64,000 nt of DNA from Paraburkholderia rhynchosiae (GTDB taxonomy: Bacteria > Pseudomonadota > Gammaproteobacteria > Burkholderiales > Burkholderiaceae): positions 62,001 through 126,000 of the forward strand of contig NZ_PNXY01000019.1 of NCBI RefSeq assembly GCF_002879865.1, read 5' to 3'. Shown here piece by piece: positions 18,129-25,617 of this stretch. Below the pieces are notes generated by a model. That model searched no databases. It had not been told where the DNA came from and saw only the letters and a list, made by a program, of their open reading frames with translations. The first letter of the stretch is position 1; each line of letters begins with the position of its first letter. A program made the position numbers and the translations under genes.

Positions 18129-18929
18129 CTAGTCAGCCACGAATACTGGTTTGCGCTTTTCCATGAAGGCGCTGACCGCCTCCTGGTGTTCGAGGCTACG
18201 GCGCAAGATGGGCTGCAGATTGACTTCCGTTTCGATTGCCTCGTCGAGCGTACGAATGCCTGTGGCCAGCGCCGCTTTTAGATGCGCCATGGCGACCGCC
18301 GGCAACGCCGCATATTGGACGGCGATTTCCAGTGCTGCAGCCAGCGTTTGCCCCGGTTCGACGACCTGATTGGCAAAGCCCATCTGCAACGCTTCAATTC
18401 CGTTGAATTCTCGTGCGCTCAGCATCAACTCACGCGCCCGTCCGCCGCCCACGCGTTGCGCCAGACTCCAGTAGAGTCCGGTATCCGGCATCAATCCCAC
18501 TTTGACGAAGGCACTGGCGTAGCGCGCCGTGGATGAAGTGATCACGATGTCGCACGCGGCAGCAAGCGAAAGACCCGCGCCAAGCGCGAAGCCTTCGACG
18601 GCCGCAACGACGGCCTTGGGCCCGGACACCATCAGCTTGAAAATTTCCAGCGGCAACTGATTGCGCTCGCGATACTCGAGCACCTTGCGCGGCTTCATCT
18701 CGGAGATATCGCCACCCGCGCAGAAGGTGTTGCCCGCGCCCGTCAGTACGATTGCCCGGCAAGCGTCGTCGTGATGCATCAGGTGGTGCAGACGCGCATA
18801 CAAGGTTTCGCGCATCTTCAGCGAAAACGCGTTGCGCCGCTCGGGATAATTCAGCGTGACGATTGCGGTCGCGCCTTCATGCTGGACCTGCACGATCTGT
18901 GTCGCGTCGGCGGTCGTCTCTTCGCCCAT
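18129..18929 (-). CDS. Enoyl-CoA hydratase/isomerase, PaaG-like (tandem copy 1)
   Basis: A 266-aa crotonase with NTFCAGGDISEMKPRK, GFALGAGLSLAAACD and AFVKVGLMPDTGLYWSLAQRVGGG. I use the ATG at 18929 because AGGAGA precedes it by 7 nt; a GTG at 18965 in the same frame would overlap the upstream gene and has no ribosome-binding site. The first copy of the tandem triplet lies directly downstream of the Ltp2-like gene. The three copies keep the catalytic region but differ at the C-terminus, which suggests divergence after duplication. Confidence 0.85.
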   Translation of the reverse strand: MGEETTADATQIVQVQHEGATAIVTLNYPERRNAFSLKMRETLYARLHHLMHHDDACRAIVLTGAGNTFCAGGDISEMKPRKVLEYRERNQLPLEIFKLMVSGPKAVVAAVEGFALGAGLSLAAACDIVITSSTARYASAFVKVGLMPDTGLYWSLAQRVGGGRARELMLSAREFNGIEALQMGFANQVVEPGQTLAAALEIAVQYAALPAVAMAHLKAALATGIRTLDEAIETEVNLQPILRRSLEHQEAVSAFMEKRKPVFVAD

Positions 18930-18961
18930 CTGTCTATCTCCTGTTGACCGGCTGGCACACG

Positions 18962-20113
18962 TCACAACGTCTCCTGGGTGCCGAGAATGACGGTTGCCTG
19001 ACTCGACAAGACGCCGCCATTGCCATGCGCGACGGCTAGCCGCGCGCGAGGAACCTGCCGTTCACCCGCGCGTCCCGTGAGCTGGCGCATCGCTTCCTCC
19101 ATCAGGAACAATCCGTACATGCCCGGATGCACGCAGGACAAGCCGCCGCCATTGGTGTTGACGGCAAGACGGCCTCCCGGCGCAATCCCGCCGTCGGACA
19201 CAAAGCGGCCGCCCTCGCCCTTCGGGCAAAAACCAAGATCTTCCAGGAACAGGATCGTGTTGATCGTGAACGCGTCGTACAGCATTGCAACGTCGATGTC
19301 GCTCGCACTGACGCCGGCCATCTCGTAGGCGCGCCGCCCTGATTCCTTTGCGGCGGTCACAGTAAGATCGGGCATGTTCGCGATCTCCCGATGCGACGTG
19401 GCCGATGCTGCACCGAGCAGGTAGACCGGCTTGTCCGTCAGATCGCGAGCGCGATCCGCGCGCACCATCACAACGGCCGCCGCGCCATCGGTCACGAGAC
19501 AACAGTCGCGCACGGATAGCGGATCGGATACCAGGCGCGCGCCGAGAACGTCTTCGATAGTTAGCGGCGTGCGCACGTACGCTTGCGGATTGAGTTGGGC
19601 CCATTTGCGGGCCGCTACCGCGACTTCGGCGAGATCGCGGCGTGTCGTTCCATACTGATGCATATGCCTCGCAGCGGCAAACGCATACGACGACACGGGA
19701 TTCATCGGCTTGTAAGGGCTTTCCCACGGAGACGGGCGCGACGACTGCACCAGTTTGCCGGATGCACTGCGCTGGTTGCTGCCATAAGCAATTAGCGCGA
19801 CGTCGATCTGGCCCGTGACCAGCGCCATCGCCGCGGTATGCGCATAGACCTCGAACGCCGAGCCGCCGCTGCGGTTGTTGTCCGTGAACTTCGGATGAAT
19901 GCCGAGGTACTCAGCGAATGTCAAGCCGGACAACATGTCGTCCGGCGTGCAGACGAACAGGCCGTCGACATTGGCTGGTGACAGCCCGATCTGTGCGAGT
20001 GCGTCGACCGATGCGCGCGCGGCGAGATCCAGCGACGACATGCCGGGCGCTTCGCCGATTCCGTATGTCGCGCCGGACACCAGCGCGGTACGCCCACGTA
20101 AGTTGAATTCCAT
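18962..20113 (-). CDS. Thiolase-fold lipid-transfer protein, Ltp2-like (probable acyl-CoA aldolase)
   Basis: This 383-aa protein belongs to the SCP-x/Ltp branch of the thiolase superfamily: GMSSLDLAARASVDALAQIGL, GSNQRSASGKL, DAFTINTILFLEDLGF, NTNGGGLSCVHPGMYG and HGNGGVLSSQATVILG. The N-terminal thiolase nucleophile is absent: the segment that normally contains NxCxSG reads NNRSGGSAF, with Arg81 at the Cys position. The same loss is known in Ltp2, the retro-aldolase of steroid side-chain degradation that works with a DUF35 protein. A DUF35 gene lies immediately upstream here. I therefore favour an aldolase that splits a branched beta-hydroxyacyl-CoA over a thiolase, although a non-catalytic role cannot be excluded. 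Confidence 0.82.
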   Translation of the reverse strand: MEFNLRGRTALVSGATYGIGEAPGMSSLDLAARASVDALAQIGLSPANVDGLFVCTPDDMLSGLTFAEYLGIHPKFTDNNRSGGSAFEVYAHTAAMALVTGQIDVALIAYGSNQRSASGKLVQSSRPSPWESPYKPMNPVSSYAFAAARHMHQYGTTRRDLAEVAVAARKWAQLNPQAYVRTPLTIEDVLGARLVSDPLSVRDCCLVTDGAAAVVMVRADRARDLTDKPVYLLGAASATSHREIANMPDLTVTAAKESGRRAYEMAGVSASDIDVAMLYDAFTINTILFLEDLGFCPKGEGGRFVSDGGIAPGGRLAVNTNGGGLSCVHPGMYGLFLMEEAMRQLTGRAGERQVPRARLAVAHGNGGVLSSQATVILGTQETL

Positions 20114-20193
20114 GCGATGTCTCTTATCGGTGCAGCAGATGCCTTGCGCGCATGCTGCCGGTTAGCTGTCGGTTAGCTGCCGGTTAGCTGGCG

Positions 20194-20559
20194 TCAGGCT
20201 GGCTCGAACACGAGCAACGGGGCGTCGTTCCTGAATACGATCCTCGCCTGCACGGGCATGCCGATGCGCACCGCGTCCGGCTCGATGCCCTCGACACAGC
20301 TGATCATCCTCACGCCTTCGTCGAGGTCGATCAACGCCACGTTGTAGCTCGGCGTGGGTGCCTTCTGCCTCACCACGGTCGTGGAATAAACCGTCCCTTT
20401 GCCACACGCCTCGACCCACTCGAGATCGCGCGCGCCGGTAACCGGCTCGGCCACGCGCGGATAAAACACGTGCCGGCCGCTGCCGCGGCTGCGCTGGATC
20501 ATCAAACGGCCTTCGGCCAGAAACCTCTGATAGTCGACTTCAGGACAAACAGACTCCAT
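20194..20559 (-). CDS. DUF35 OB-fold protein, zinc-ribbon cysteines lost
   Basis: This 121-aa protein starts MESVCPEVDYQRFLAEGRLM; GGGAGGAG lies 7 nt before the ATG. It has the N-terminal helix, rubredoxin-like region and OB fold of DUF35 proteins (FYPRVAEPVTGARDLEWVEACGKGTVYSTTVV). The two Cys pairs that normally bind zinc are replaced: SRGS and AEPVTG stand where CxxC motifs are expected. DUF35 proteins are obligate partners of Ltp2-type aldolases and of some thiolases, where they channel CoA substrates. It is the first gene of the minus-strand operon and lies just ahead of the Ltp2-like gene, supporting a two-protein complex. The Cys loss suggests the fold is stable here without zinc. Confidence 0.85.
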   Translation of the reverse strand: MESVCPEVDYQRFLAEGRLMIQRSRGSGRHVFYPRVAEPVTGARDLEWVEACGKGTVYSTTVVRQKAPTPSYNVALIDLDEGVRMISCVEGIEPDAVRIGMPVQARIVFRNDAPLLVFEPA

Positions 20560-20648
20560 TTTCCGCTCCTCCCAATGCACTGCCCTGCGGGTCTCGGCAC
20601 CCGACCCGTCCGTCGCGCTTGTTTTCGATCCGGAACAATCAAATAACC

Positions 20649-20838
20649 GAACATCGTTCCACATTCTAAACACGCGACAGATCGCGTGTCAACCGCGGTG
20701 AATTGGACTCATGCGCCGCCCGGTAAGGCTCTCACTACATCTGAACAGTGCGCGAGGTGCACTACGGGCAAACCCCCGTTCGTCCGACGTCACCCTTGAC
20801 GAGCCCAAATGCATCGTTTACTTTATCGAACAGTGTTC
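20649..20838. promoter_or_regulatory. Divergent control region with two CGAAC-N3-GTTC half-palindromes
   Basis: The 345-bp gap between the divergent DUF35 and acyl-CoA dehydrogenase operons contains two copies of the same short palindrome: GAACATCGTTC at 20649-20659 and GAACAGTGTTC at 20828-20838, both preceded by C. One copy lies near the start of each divergent operon, as expected for a shared regulator. No regulator gene is found beside them, so the identity of the protein is unknown. The rest of the gap holds the perfect palindrome at 20670-20689 and no convincing gene. Confidence 0.4.
20670..20689. promoter_or_regulatory. Perfect 8+4+8 palindrome, candidate operator
   Basis: ACACGCGA, a 4-nt spacer CAGA, and TCGCGTGT form a perfect inverted repeat 110 nt upstream of the DUF35 start codon. 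Its size and symmetry fit a TetR- or GntR-type operator. It lacks a following U tract and lies between divergent promoters, so it is not a terminator. Confidence 0.45.
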
Positions 20839-20904
20839 ATGTTTATGAAGCACGCAACTTTCGAGGGCGGTTTAGGCCCGCATCATTGGCAAGAGACTTT
20901 CAAC

Positions 20905-22095
20905 GTGACCTATCAACTGACAGACGATCAAATCCAGATCCGCGACCTGGTAAGGCGCGTCGCAATGGAAAGAGTGGCGCCTCGGGCGGACGAGATCGAT
21001 CGGACCGCCGAATATCCGCACGATATGTACGCGTTGCTTAAGGAACTGGGTCTTTTCACGCTTCCTTTCCCGGAAGCCTATGGCGGCGCCGGCAGCGTGA
21101 TGTCCGCCTGTATCGCAGTCGAGGAATTGGGGCGCGTTTGCTACAACACGGGTTACCTGCTGGTCGTGCAATGGACGCCCTTCGGCGCGATTCTGGCGGG
21201 CGGCACCGAAGAGCAGAAGGCCCGGCTGTTGCCAGGGCTTGCGTCAGGCGACTTGCGCGGCGCGCTTTCCATCACGGAATCGCAAAGCGGCTCGGACGTG
21301 TCGGGAATTCGCACTACCGCGCGCCGTCGCGGGGACGGTTACGTGTTGAATGGCTCGAAGATCTGGTGCACGAATTCACACATTGCCGACTTTCTGCTGG
21401 TCGCCGCCAAGACGCTTGACGAAGAAGGCAACCATCTCGGCATCAACCTCTTCGTTGTAGACCGTGAAACGCCGGGGCTCACGATCGGCCGGGAAGAAGA
21501 CAAGATGGGCGCGCGCGGCGTGGCTTCCTGCCCGCTTTTTTTCGACGATGCGTTTGTCAACGCCGATAACCGGCTTGGCCCCGAAGGCGGACAGGGATTC
21601 AAAGTCGCGATGGAAGCGCTCAATACGAGCCGCCCGATCGTGGCCGCACGCGCTGTCGGCATCGCCCAGGGCGCGATCGACCACACCATCCGCTTCATTC
21701 AGGACCGCGTCGCCTTTGGGCAGACGATTAGCAATTTTCAAGGTGTGCGCTGGATGGTGGCCGACATGATCACGCAGACCGAGGCCGCGCGTCAGCTCGT
21801 CTACCGCACGGCGTCGCTCGTCGACTCCGGCGCGACAGGACGCGAACTCGCCCCGATGGCTGCGATGGCGAAGATGTTCGCCTCGGACGTCGCGATGAAA
21901 GTGGCTACCGACGCAGTGCAGCTGTTCGGCGCTGCGGGTATCTCGAACGAATATCCGATCAACCGCTATTTCCGCGATGCCAAGGTGGTTCAGATCATCG
22001 AAGGAACGAACCAGATCCAGCGAAACATCGTCGCCGACAGCGTCTTCGGACGTGTCAAGAAGACTGAGCCCCGTGCCCGACATACAGACGCGTGA
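20905..22095 (+). CDS. Acyl-CoA dehydrogenase (ring-module dehydrogenase)
   Basis: This acyl-CoA dehydrogenase of about 396 aa has the complete active site: SITESQSGSDVSGIRT, YVLNGSKIWCTNSHIADF, QLFGAAGISNEYPINR and IIEGTNQIQRNIVADSVFG with the catalytic Glu in EGT. I prefer the GTG at 20905 (product MTYQLTDDQIQ, AAGAGA 8 nt upstream), which matches the usual N-terminus. ATG codons at 20809, 20839 and 20845 are in frame, but they fall in the control region. It is the first gene of the plus-strand operon with the BadH-like and BadI-like genes, so the likely reaction is 1,2-dehydrogenation of an alicyclic carboxyl-CoA, as done by AliB-type enzymes. Confidence 0.88.
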   Translation: MTYQLTDDQIQIRDLVRRVAMERVAPRADEIDRTAEYPHDMYALLKELGLFTLPFPEAYGGAGSVMSACIAVEELGRVCYNTGYLLVVQWTPFGAILAGGTEEQKARLLPGLASGDLRGALSITESQSGSDVSGIRTTARRRGDGYVLNGSKIWCTNSHIADFLLVAAKTLDEEGNHLGINLFVVDRETPGLTIGREEDKMGARGVASCPLFFDDAFVNADNRLGPEGGQGFKVAMEALNTSRPIVAARAVGIAQGAIDHTIRFIQDRVAFGQTISNFQGVRWMVADMITQTEAARQLVYRTASLVDSGATGRELAPMAAMAKMFASDVAMKVATDAVQLFGAAGISNEYPINRYFRDAKVVQIIEGTNQIQRNIVADSVFGRVKKTEPRARHTDA

Positions 22096-22115
22096 CAACA
22101 GGAGAGAGAACAAAT

Positions 22116-22592
22116 ATGGAAGAGATCGAAACAGTCGGCCTGGGCGTTCATTGGGAAGACCTGCCCGTCGGCCGCAAGTTCAAGACAGTCGGACGTACTG
22201 TCACGGAGGCGGATGTCGTCAATTTCGTCTCGGTGACCGGCATGCTCGAAGTGCTGTTCACTAACACCGAGTTTCTGAAGGAGACGTCCGCGATCAAAGG
22301 ACGGGTCGCACCGGGTGCCCTGGTATTCACCTTCATGGAAGGGCTGCTGACCCAGGCAACGATGCAAGGCGTCGGCTTCGCTTTTTTGAACATGGAACTC
22401 GACATCAAAGGTCCGACCTTTGTGGGGGACACCATCCATGTCGAATGTGAAGTCATCGAATGCCGCCCCAGCAACGGTCGTCCTGGCCTCGGACTTGTGC
22501 GCACGCGCAACCGCGTGATCAAGCAGGACGGCTCGGAAGTCATGGTGTACACGCCGTTGCGGCTGGTCAAAGGAAAAAACTACAAGGCGTGA
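22116..22592 (+). CDS. MaoC-fold protein lacking the hydratase dyad
   Basis: This 158-aa single hot-dog protein resembles MaoC dehydratases (VTEADVVNFVSVTGM, GRVAPGALVFTFMEGLL, VGDTIHVECEVIECRPS, LVRTRNRVIKQDGSEV). The catalytic DxNPxH motif is missing: the segment reads VTGMLEVLFTNTEF, so both the Asp and the His of the (R)-hydratase dyad are absent. GGAGAG lies about 9 nt before the ATG. Its place between the ring dehydrogenase and the CoA-transferase suggests the hydration step of the ring module, but the missing residues make an ordinary mechanism doubtful; it might be a binding partner or use other residues. Confidence 0.8.
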   Translation: MEEIETVGLGVHWEDLPVGRKFKTVGRTVTEADVVNFVSVTGMLEVLFTNTEFLKETSAIKGRVAPGALVFTFMEGLLTQATMQGVGFAFLNMELDIKGPTFVGDTIHVECEVIECRPSNGRPGLGLVRTRNRVIKQDGSEVMVYTPLRLVKGKNYKA

Positions 22593-22594
22593 CC

Positions 22595-23848
22595 ATGCAC
22601 ACCCCACAGCAACCTCTGCATCAGCCAACCGGGCCGCTGACCGGTGTGCGCGTGATCGACCTGACCATCAATGTGCTGGGCCCCGTCGCCACGCAACTTC
22701 TGGGCGACATGGGCGCGGACGTCATCAAGATCGAGCCGCCCGAAGGTGACCAGAACCGCAAGAACGGCCCCGGTCGCAACCCCGACATGGCGGTGTTTTA
22801 TACGATCATGAACCGCAACAAACGGAGCGTGTCGCTGAACCTGAAACTGGCCGAATGCCGCGAAGCCGTTCTTCGGCTGGTGGAAACCGCAGATGTCTTC
22901 GTTCACAGCATGCGCCCCAGCGCGGCACGGCGTCTGGGCATCGACTACGAGAGTGTCAAGGCCCGCAATCCCCGCATCATTTACGCATCGGGCCCCGGCT
23001 ATCGTCCGGACGGCCCCTACAAGGATCGGCCGGCCTTCGACGACGTGATCCAGGGCGAGACCGGGATTGCCGCGATGAATCGCGATGCCGACGGCTCACC
23101 CCGCTATTTTCCGACGGTCATCGTCGACAAGTTCTGTGGATACGTACTCGCCTCCTCTGTGAGCATGGCGCTCTATCACCGCGAGCGCACCGGGGTCGGC
23201 CAGTGCGTACAGGTGCCGATGTTCGAAACGATGCTTCAGTTCAACCTCTTCGAACATTTGTGGGAAGGCGCGCTTGGCTCATCGGACGGAACAGGGCTCG
23301 GTTACACACGGATGTTTTCGCCCCACCGCCGCCCCTATGCGACGAAGGACGGCCACGTCTGTTTGCTCGCGGTCAACAACGAACAATGGCGGCGCGTGTT
23401 ATGCGCGATCGATGCGGCCCATCTGCTCGAAGACTCGCGCTTTTGCCACATTGCCGACCGCATGCGCAACATCAACGAGCTGTACCGCATCGTGAGCGAA
23501 GCGATCAAGACCCGAACCACGGCCGAGTGGAACGCCATTTTCGCAGCCGCCGACGTTCCGCACGGTCCGGTCCGCGAGTTGAACGACCTGATGCAGGACA
23601 ACTACATAAAGGAAACCGGCTTCTTCCAGCACTACCAGCATCCGACCGAAGGGGGCATGGTCATGACGTCCATTCCGGTGCACTTCTCGGAGTCGCCAGG
23701 CAATGTCCGGTATCTGCCGCCTAACCTCGGCGAGCACAGCATCGAAGTGCTCATCGAGGCCGGATACACAGAAAAAGAGGCAGCCCGGCTGAGCGGCCAC
23801 GCGTCGGCCCAGACAATGGCGGCCGCAGAACCAGTCGCCAAAGCTTGA
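22595..23848 (+). CDS. CaiB/BaiF family (family III) CoA-transferase
   Basis: This 417-aa protein starts two bases after the previous stop and has the family III CoA-transferase layout: GVRVIDLTINVLGPVATQLLGDMGADVIKIEPP, SVSLNLK, YASGPGYRPDGPYKDRPAFDDVIQ, and FPTVIVDKFCGYVLA with Asp178 at the position of the acyl-anhydride-forming aspartate. It lacks the AGHD(I/V)NY and GGG features of the racemase encoded in the other operon, so transferase activity is more likely. With no acyl-CoA ligase in the island, this enzyme could be the entry point that loads CoA onto the free acid or recycles CoA from a product acid. Confidence 0.87.
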   Translation: MHTPQQPLHQPTGPLTGVRVIDLTINVLGPVATQLLGDMGADVIKIEPPEGDQNRKNGPGRNPDMAVFYTIMNRNKRSVSLNLKLAECREAVLRLVETADVFVHSMRPSAARRLGIDYESVKARNPRIIYASGPGYRPDGPYKDRPAFDDVIQGETGIAAMNRDADGSPRYFPTVIVDKFCGYVLASSVSMALYHRERTGVGQCVQVPMFETMLQFNLFEHLWEGALGSSDGTGLGYTRMFSPHRRPYATKDGHVCLLAVNNEQWRRVLCAIDAAHLLEDSRFCHIADRMRNINELYRIVSEAIKTRTTAEWNAIFAAADVPHGPVRELNDLMQDNYIKETGFFQHYQHPTEGGMVMTSIPVHFSESPGNVRYLPPNLGEHSIEVLIEAGYTEKEAARLSGHASAQTMAAAEPVAKA

Positions 23849-23891
23849 CGGGCGTCCCGGCGCCCCACTACATCATGCGAGGAATCCAAAA

Positions 23892-24656
23892 ATGAAAGGA
23901 CTCAAGAATAAGGTCGTGGTCGTTACCGGAGCTGCGGGCGGCATCGGCACGGCGATCAGCAAACGTTTCGGCGAAGAAGGCTCGACCGTCGCGCTATTCG
24001 ACCTGAATACAGAAAATGCTGCCCGCGTGGTGGCAGAAATTGAAGCCGCGGGCGGCAAAGCTCGCGCCTATCGCGTCGACATCACGGATCACGAAGGCGT
24101 GAACAAAGCAGTCGCGCAAGTAGAGGAAGAGCTGGGTCCAATCGAGATGCTCGTCAACAACGCGGGCTGGGACATGGGCGCCTTTTTCCTCCAAACGGAG
24201 AAACCGTTTTGGGACAAAGTGGTTGCCATCAACCTGTACGGTCCGTTGAACATGCATCACGCGGTGCTGAAGCGGATGGCCGAACGTGGGCGCGGAAAAG
24301 TGGTGAACATTTCGTCGGATGCGGGCCGCGTCGGTTCGTCGATGGAAGCGGTGTACTCGTTCTGCAAGGGCGGCATCATCGCGTTCTCGAAGACCATGGC
24401 GCGTGAAATGGCGCGGCAGCAGATTCCCATCAACGTGGTCTGCCCCGGTCCCACTGCTACAGCCTTGCTGGACAACTTGGCCCAAGGCGAAAAAGGCGAT
24501 CGCATCAAGGCCGCGCTGGTCAAGGCTGTGCCGTTCGGGCGCATGGGCGAACCGGACGACATTGCCGGCACAGTGGCGTTCCTGGCGAGCGACGACGCCG
24601 CGTTCATCACCGGTCAAGTCATCAGCATCTCGGGCGGCCTCACGATGGCAGGCTAA
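23892..24656 (+). CDS. BadH-like 2-hydroxycyclohexanecarboxyl-CoA dehydrogenase (SDR)
   Basis: A 254-aa classical short-chain dehydrogenase with the TGAAGGIG dinucleotide motif at 12-19, NNAG at 89-92 and an intact catalytic set, Ser141/Ser142, Tyr155 and Lys159 (YSFCK). The segment after the active site, NVVCPGPTATALL, and the GEPDDIAGTVAFLASDDAAFITGQ ending match the style of BadH of Rhodopseudomonas, which oxidises 2-hydroxycyclohexane-1-carboxyl-CoA with NAD. The next gene is BadI-like, which supports this reading: BadH makes the 2-keto compound that BadI opens. By motif alone it could be another 3-hydroxyacyl-CoA dehydrogenase. Confidence 0.75.
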   Translation: MKGLKNKVVVVTGAAGGIGTAISKRFGEEGSTVALFDLNTENAARVVAEIEAAGGKARAYRVDITDHEGVNKAVAQVEEELGPIEMLVNNAGWDMGAFFLQTEKPFWDKVVAINLYGPLNMHHAVLKRMAERGRGKVVNISSDAGRVGSSMEAVYSFCKGGIIAFSKTMAREMARQQIPINVVCPGPTATALLDNLAQGEKGDRIKAALVKAVPFGRMGEPDDIAGTVAFLASDDAAFITGQVISISGGLTMAG

Positions 24657-24696
24657 CGCCCGTTGCGCTCATTCAATCTTCAACTGGAATATATCC

Positions 24697-25473
24697 ATGG
24701 AATTTCAGGACATTCTTTATAGCGAAGCCGACGGGGTCGCGACGATCACGATCAATCGCCCGAAGGTGTACAACGCATTCAACGCGAACACCTGCGAAGA
24801 ACTGATCAAGGCATTCAGCAAGGCTGGCTGGAATAAGGACATTGGCGTCGTCGTGCTGACGGGTGCCGGCGAAAAGGCTTTCTGCACCGGCGGCGATCAG
24901 TCAGGCGACGGCTATGGTGGCCGCGGCACCGTGGGGCTGCCGATCGAAGAGCTGCAGAGCGTGATTCGCGACATTCCTAAACCGGTCATCGCTCGGGTGA
25001 ACGGCTACGCGATCGGTGGCGGCAACGTGCTCGTCACGATCTGCGACCTCGCCATCGCTTCGGAGACAGCGCTGTTTGGCCAGGTCGGCCCCAAAGTCGG
25101 CTCGGTCGATCCGGGTTTCGGCACGGCGTATCTTGCTCGCATCATCGGCGAAAAACGTGCCCGGGAGATCTGGTATCTGTGCCGTAAATACACCGCAAAA
25201 GAAGCGCTCGAGTGGGGCTTGATCAACGCTGCGGTTCCGGCCGACCAGTTGGACGCCGAGACGAAGAAGTGGTGTGACGAGATCCTGCAGATGAGCCCGA
25301 CCGCGATCGCGCTCGCCAAACGTTCGTTCAACGTGGATAGCGAAAATATCCGGGGCATTGGGGCATTCGCGATGCAAGCGCTCGCGCTCTACTACGAAAC
25401 GGATGAGTCGAAGGAAGGCGGTAATGCGTTTCGTGAAAAGCGGAAACCGGAATTCCGAAAATACGTTAAGTGA
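24697..25473 (+). CDS. badI: BadI-like 2-ketocyclohexanecarboxyl-CoA hydrolase (ring cleavage)
   Basis: A 258-aa member of the MenB/BadI branch of crotonases. Diagnostic segments are KAFCTGGDQSGDGYGGRGTV, PKPVIARVNGYAIGGGNVL, FGQVGPKVGSVDPGFGTAYLAR, KRAREIWYLCRKY and the tail EKRKPEFRKYVK. GSVDPG and GGDQ followed by GRGTVGLP agree with BadI of anaerobic benzoate degradation rather than with MenB, which usually has GSFD; MenB is also not expected in ubiquinone-using Burkholderiales. BadI adds water to 2-ketocyclohexane-1-carboxyl-CoA and opens the ring to pimeloyl-CoA. As the last gene of the operon after the BadH-like gene, it strongly suggests ring opening of an alicyclic carboxyl-CoA. Possible alkyl substituents on the ring cannot be deduced. 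Confidence 0.82.
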   Translation: MEFQDILYSEADGVATITINRPKVYNAFNANTCEELIKAFSKAGWNKDIGVVVLTGAGEKAFCTGGDQSGDGYGGRGTVGLPIEELQSVIRDIPKPVIARVNGYAIGGGNVLVTICDLAIASETALFGQVGPKVGSVDPGFGTAYLARIIGEKRAREIWYLCRKYTAKEALEWGLINAAVPADQLDAETKKWCDEILQMSPTAIALAKRSFNVDSENIRGIGAFAMQALALYYETDESKEGGNAFREKRKPEFRKYVK

Positions 25474-25485
25474 ACTCGCCTGACA

Positions 25486-25523
25486 TAAAAGGGGGCAACC
25501 GCTCGATAGCGGTCCCCCCTTTC
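25486..25523 (+). terminator. Bidirectional intrinsic terminator between badI-like gene and truB
   Basis: A long hairpin (AAAGGGGG / CCCCCCTTT outer arms, ACCGCT / AGCGGT inner arms, CGAT loop) lies between two convergent genes, with A-rich and T-rich flanks on both sides. Forty bases further on, TTTGCTG is repeated three times in tandem without evident function. Confidence 0.8.
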
Positions 25524-25617
25524 TCATTGCAGCGGCGCGATACGCCTGGCTGCGTTGCGTGGCGGTTTGCTGTTTGCTGTTTGCTGTCCGATGTGGCTTC
25601 GCGCTGTGTGAGCGCGA

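Noticed and set aside
24697..25473. MenB (naphthoate synthase) as the identity of the last gene of the ring operon
   Set aside because: The GSVDPG and GRGTVGLP segments and the BadH-like neighbour favour BadI, and no other menaquinone genes are present.
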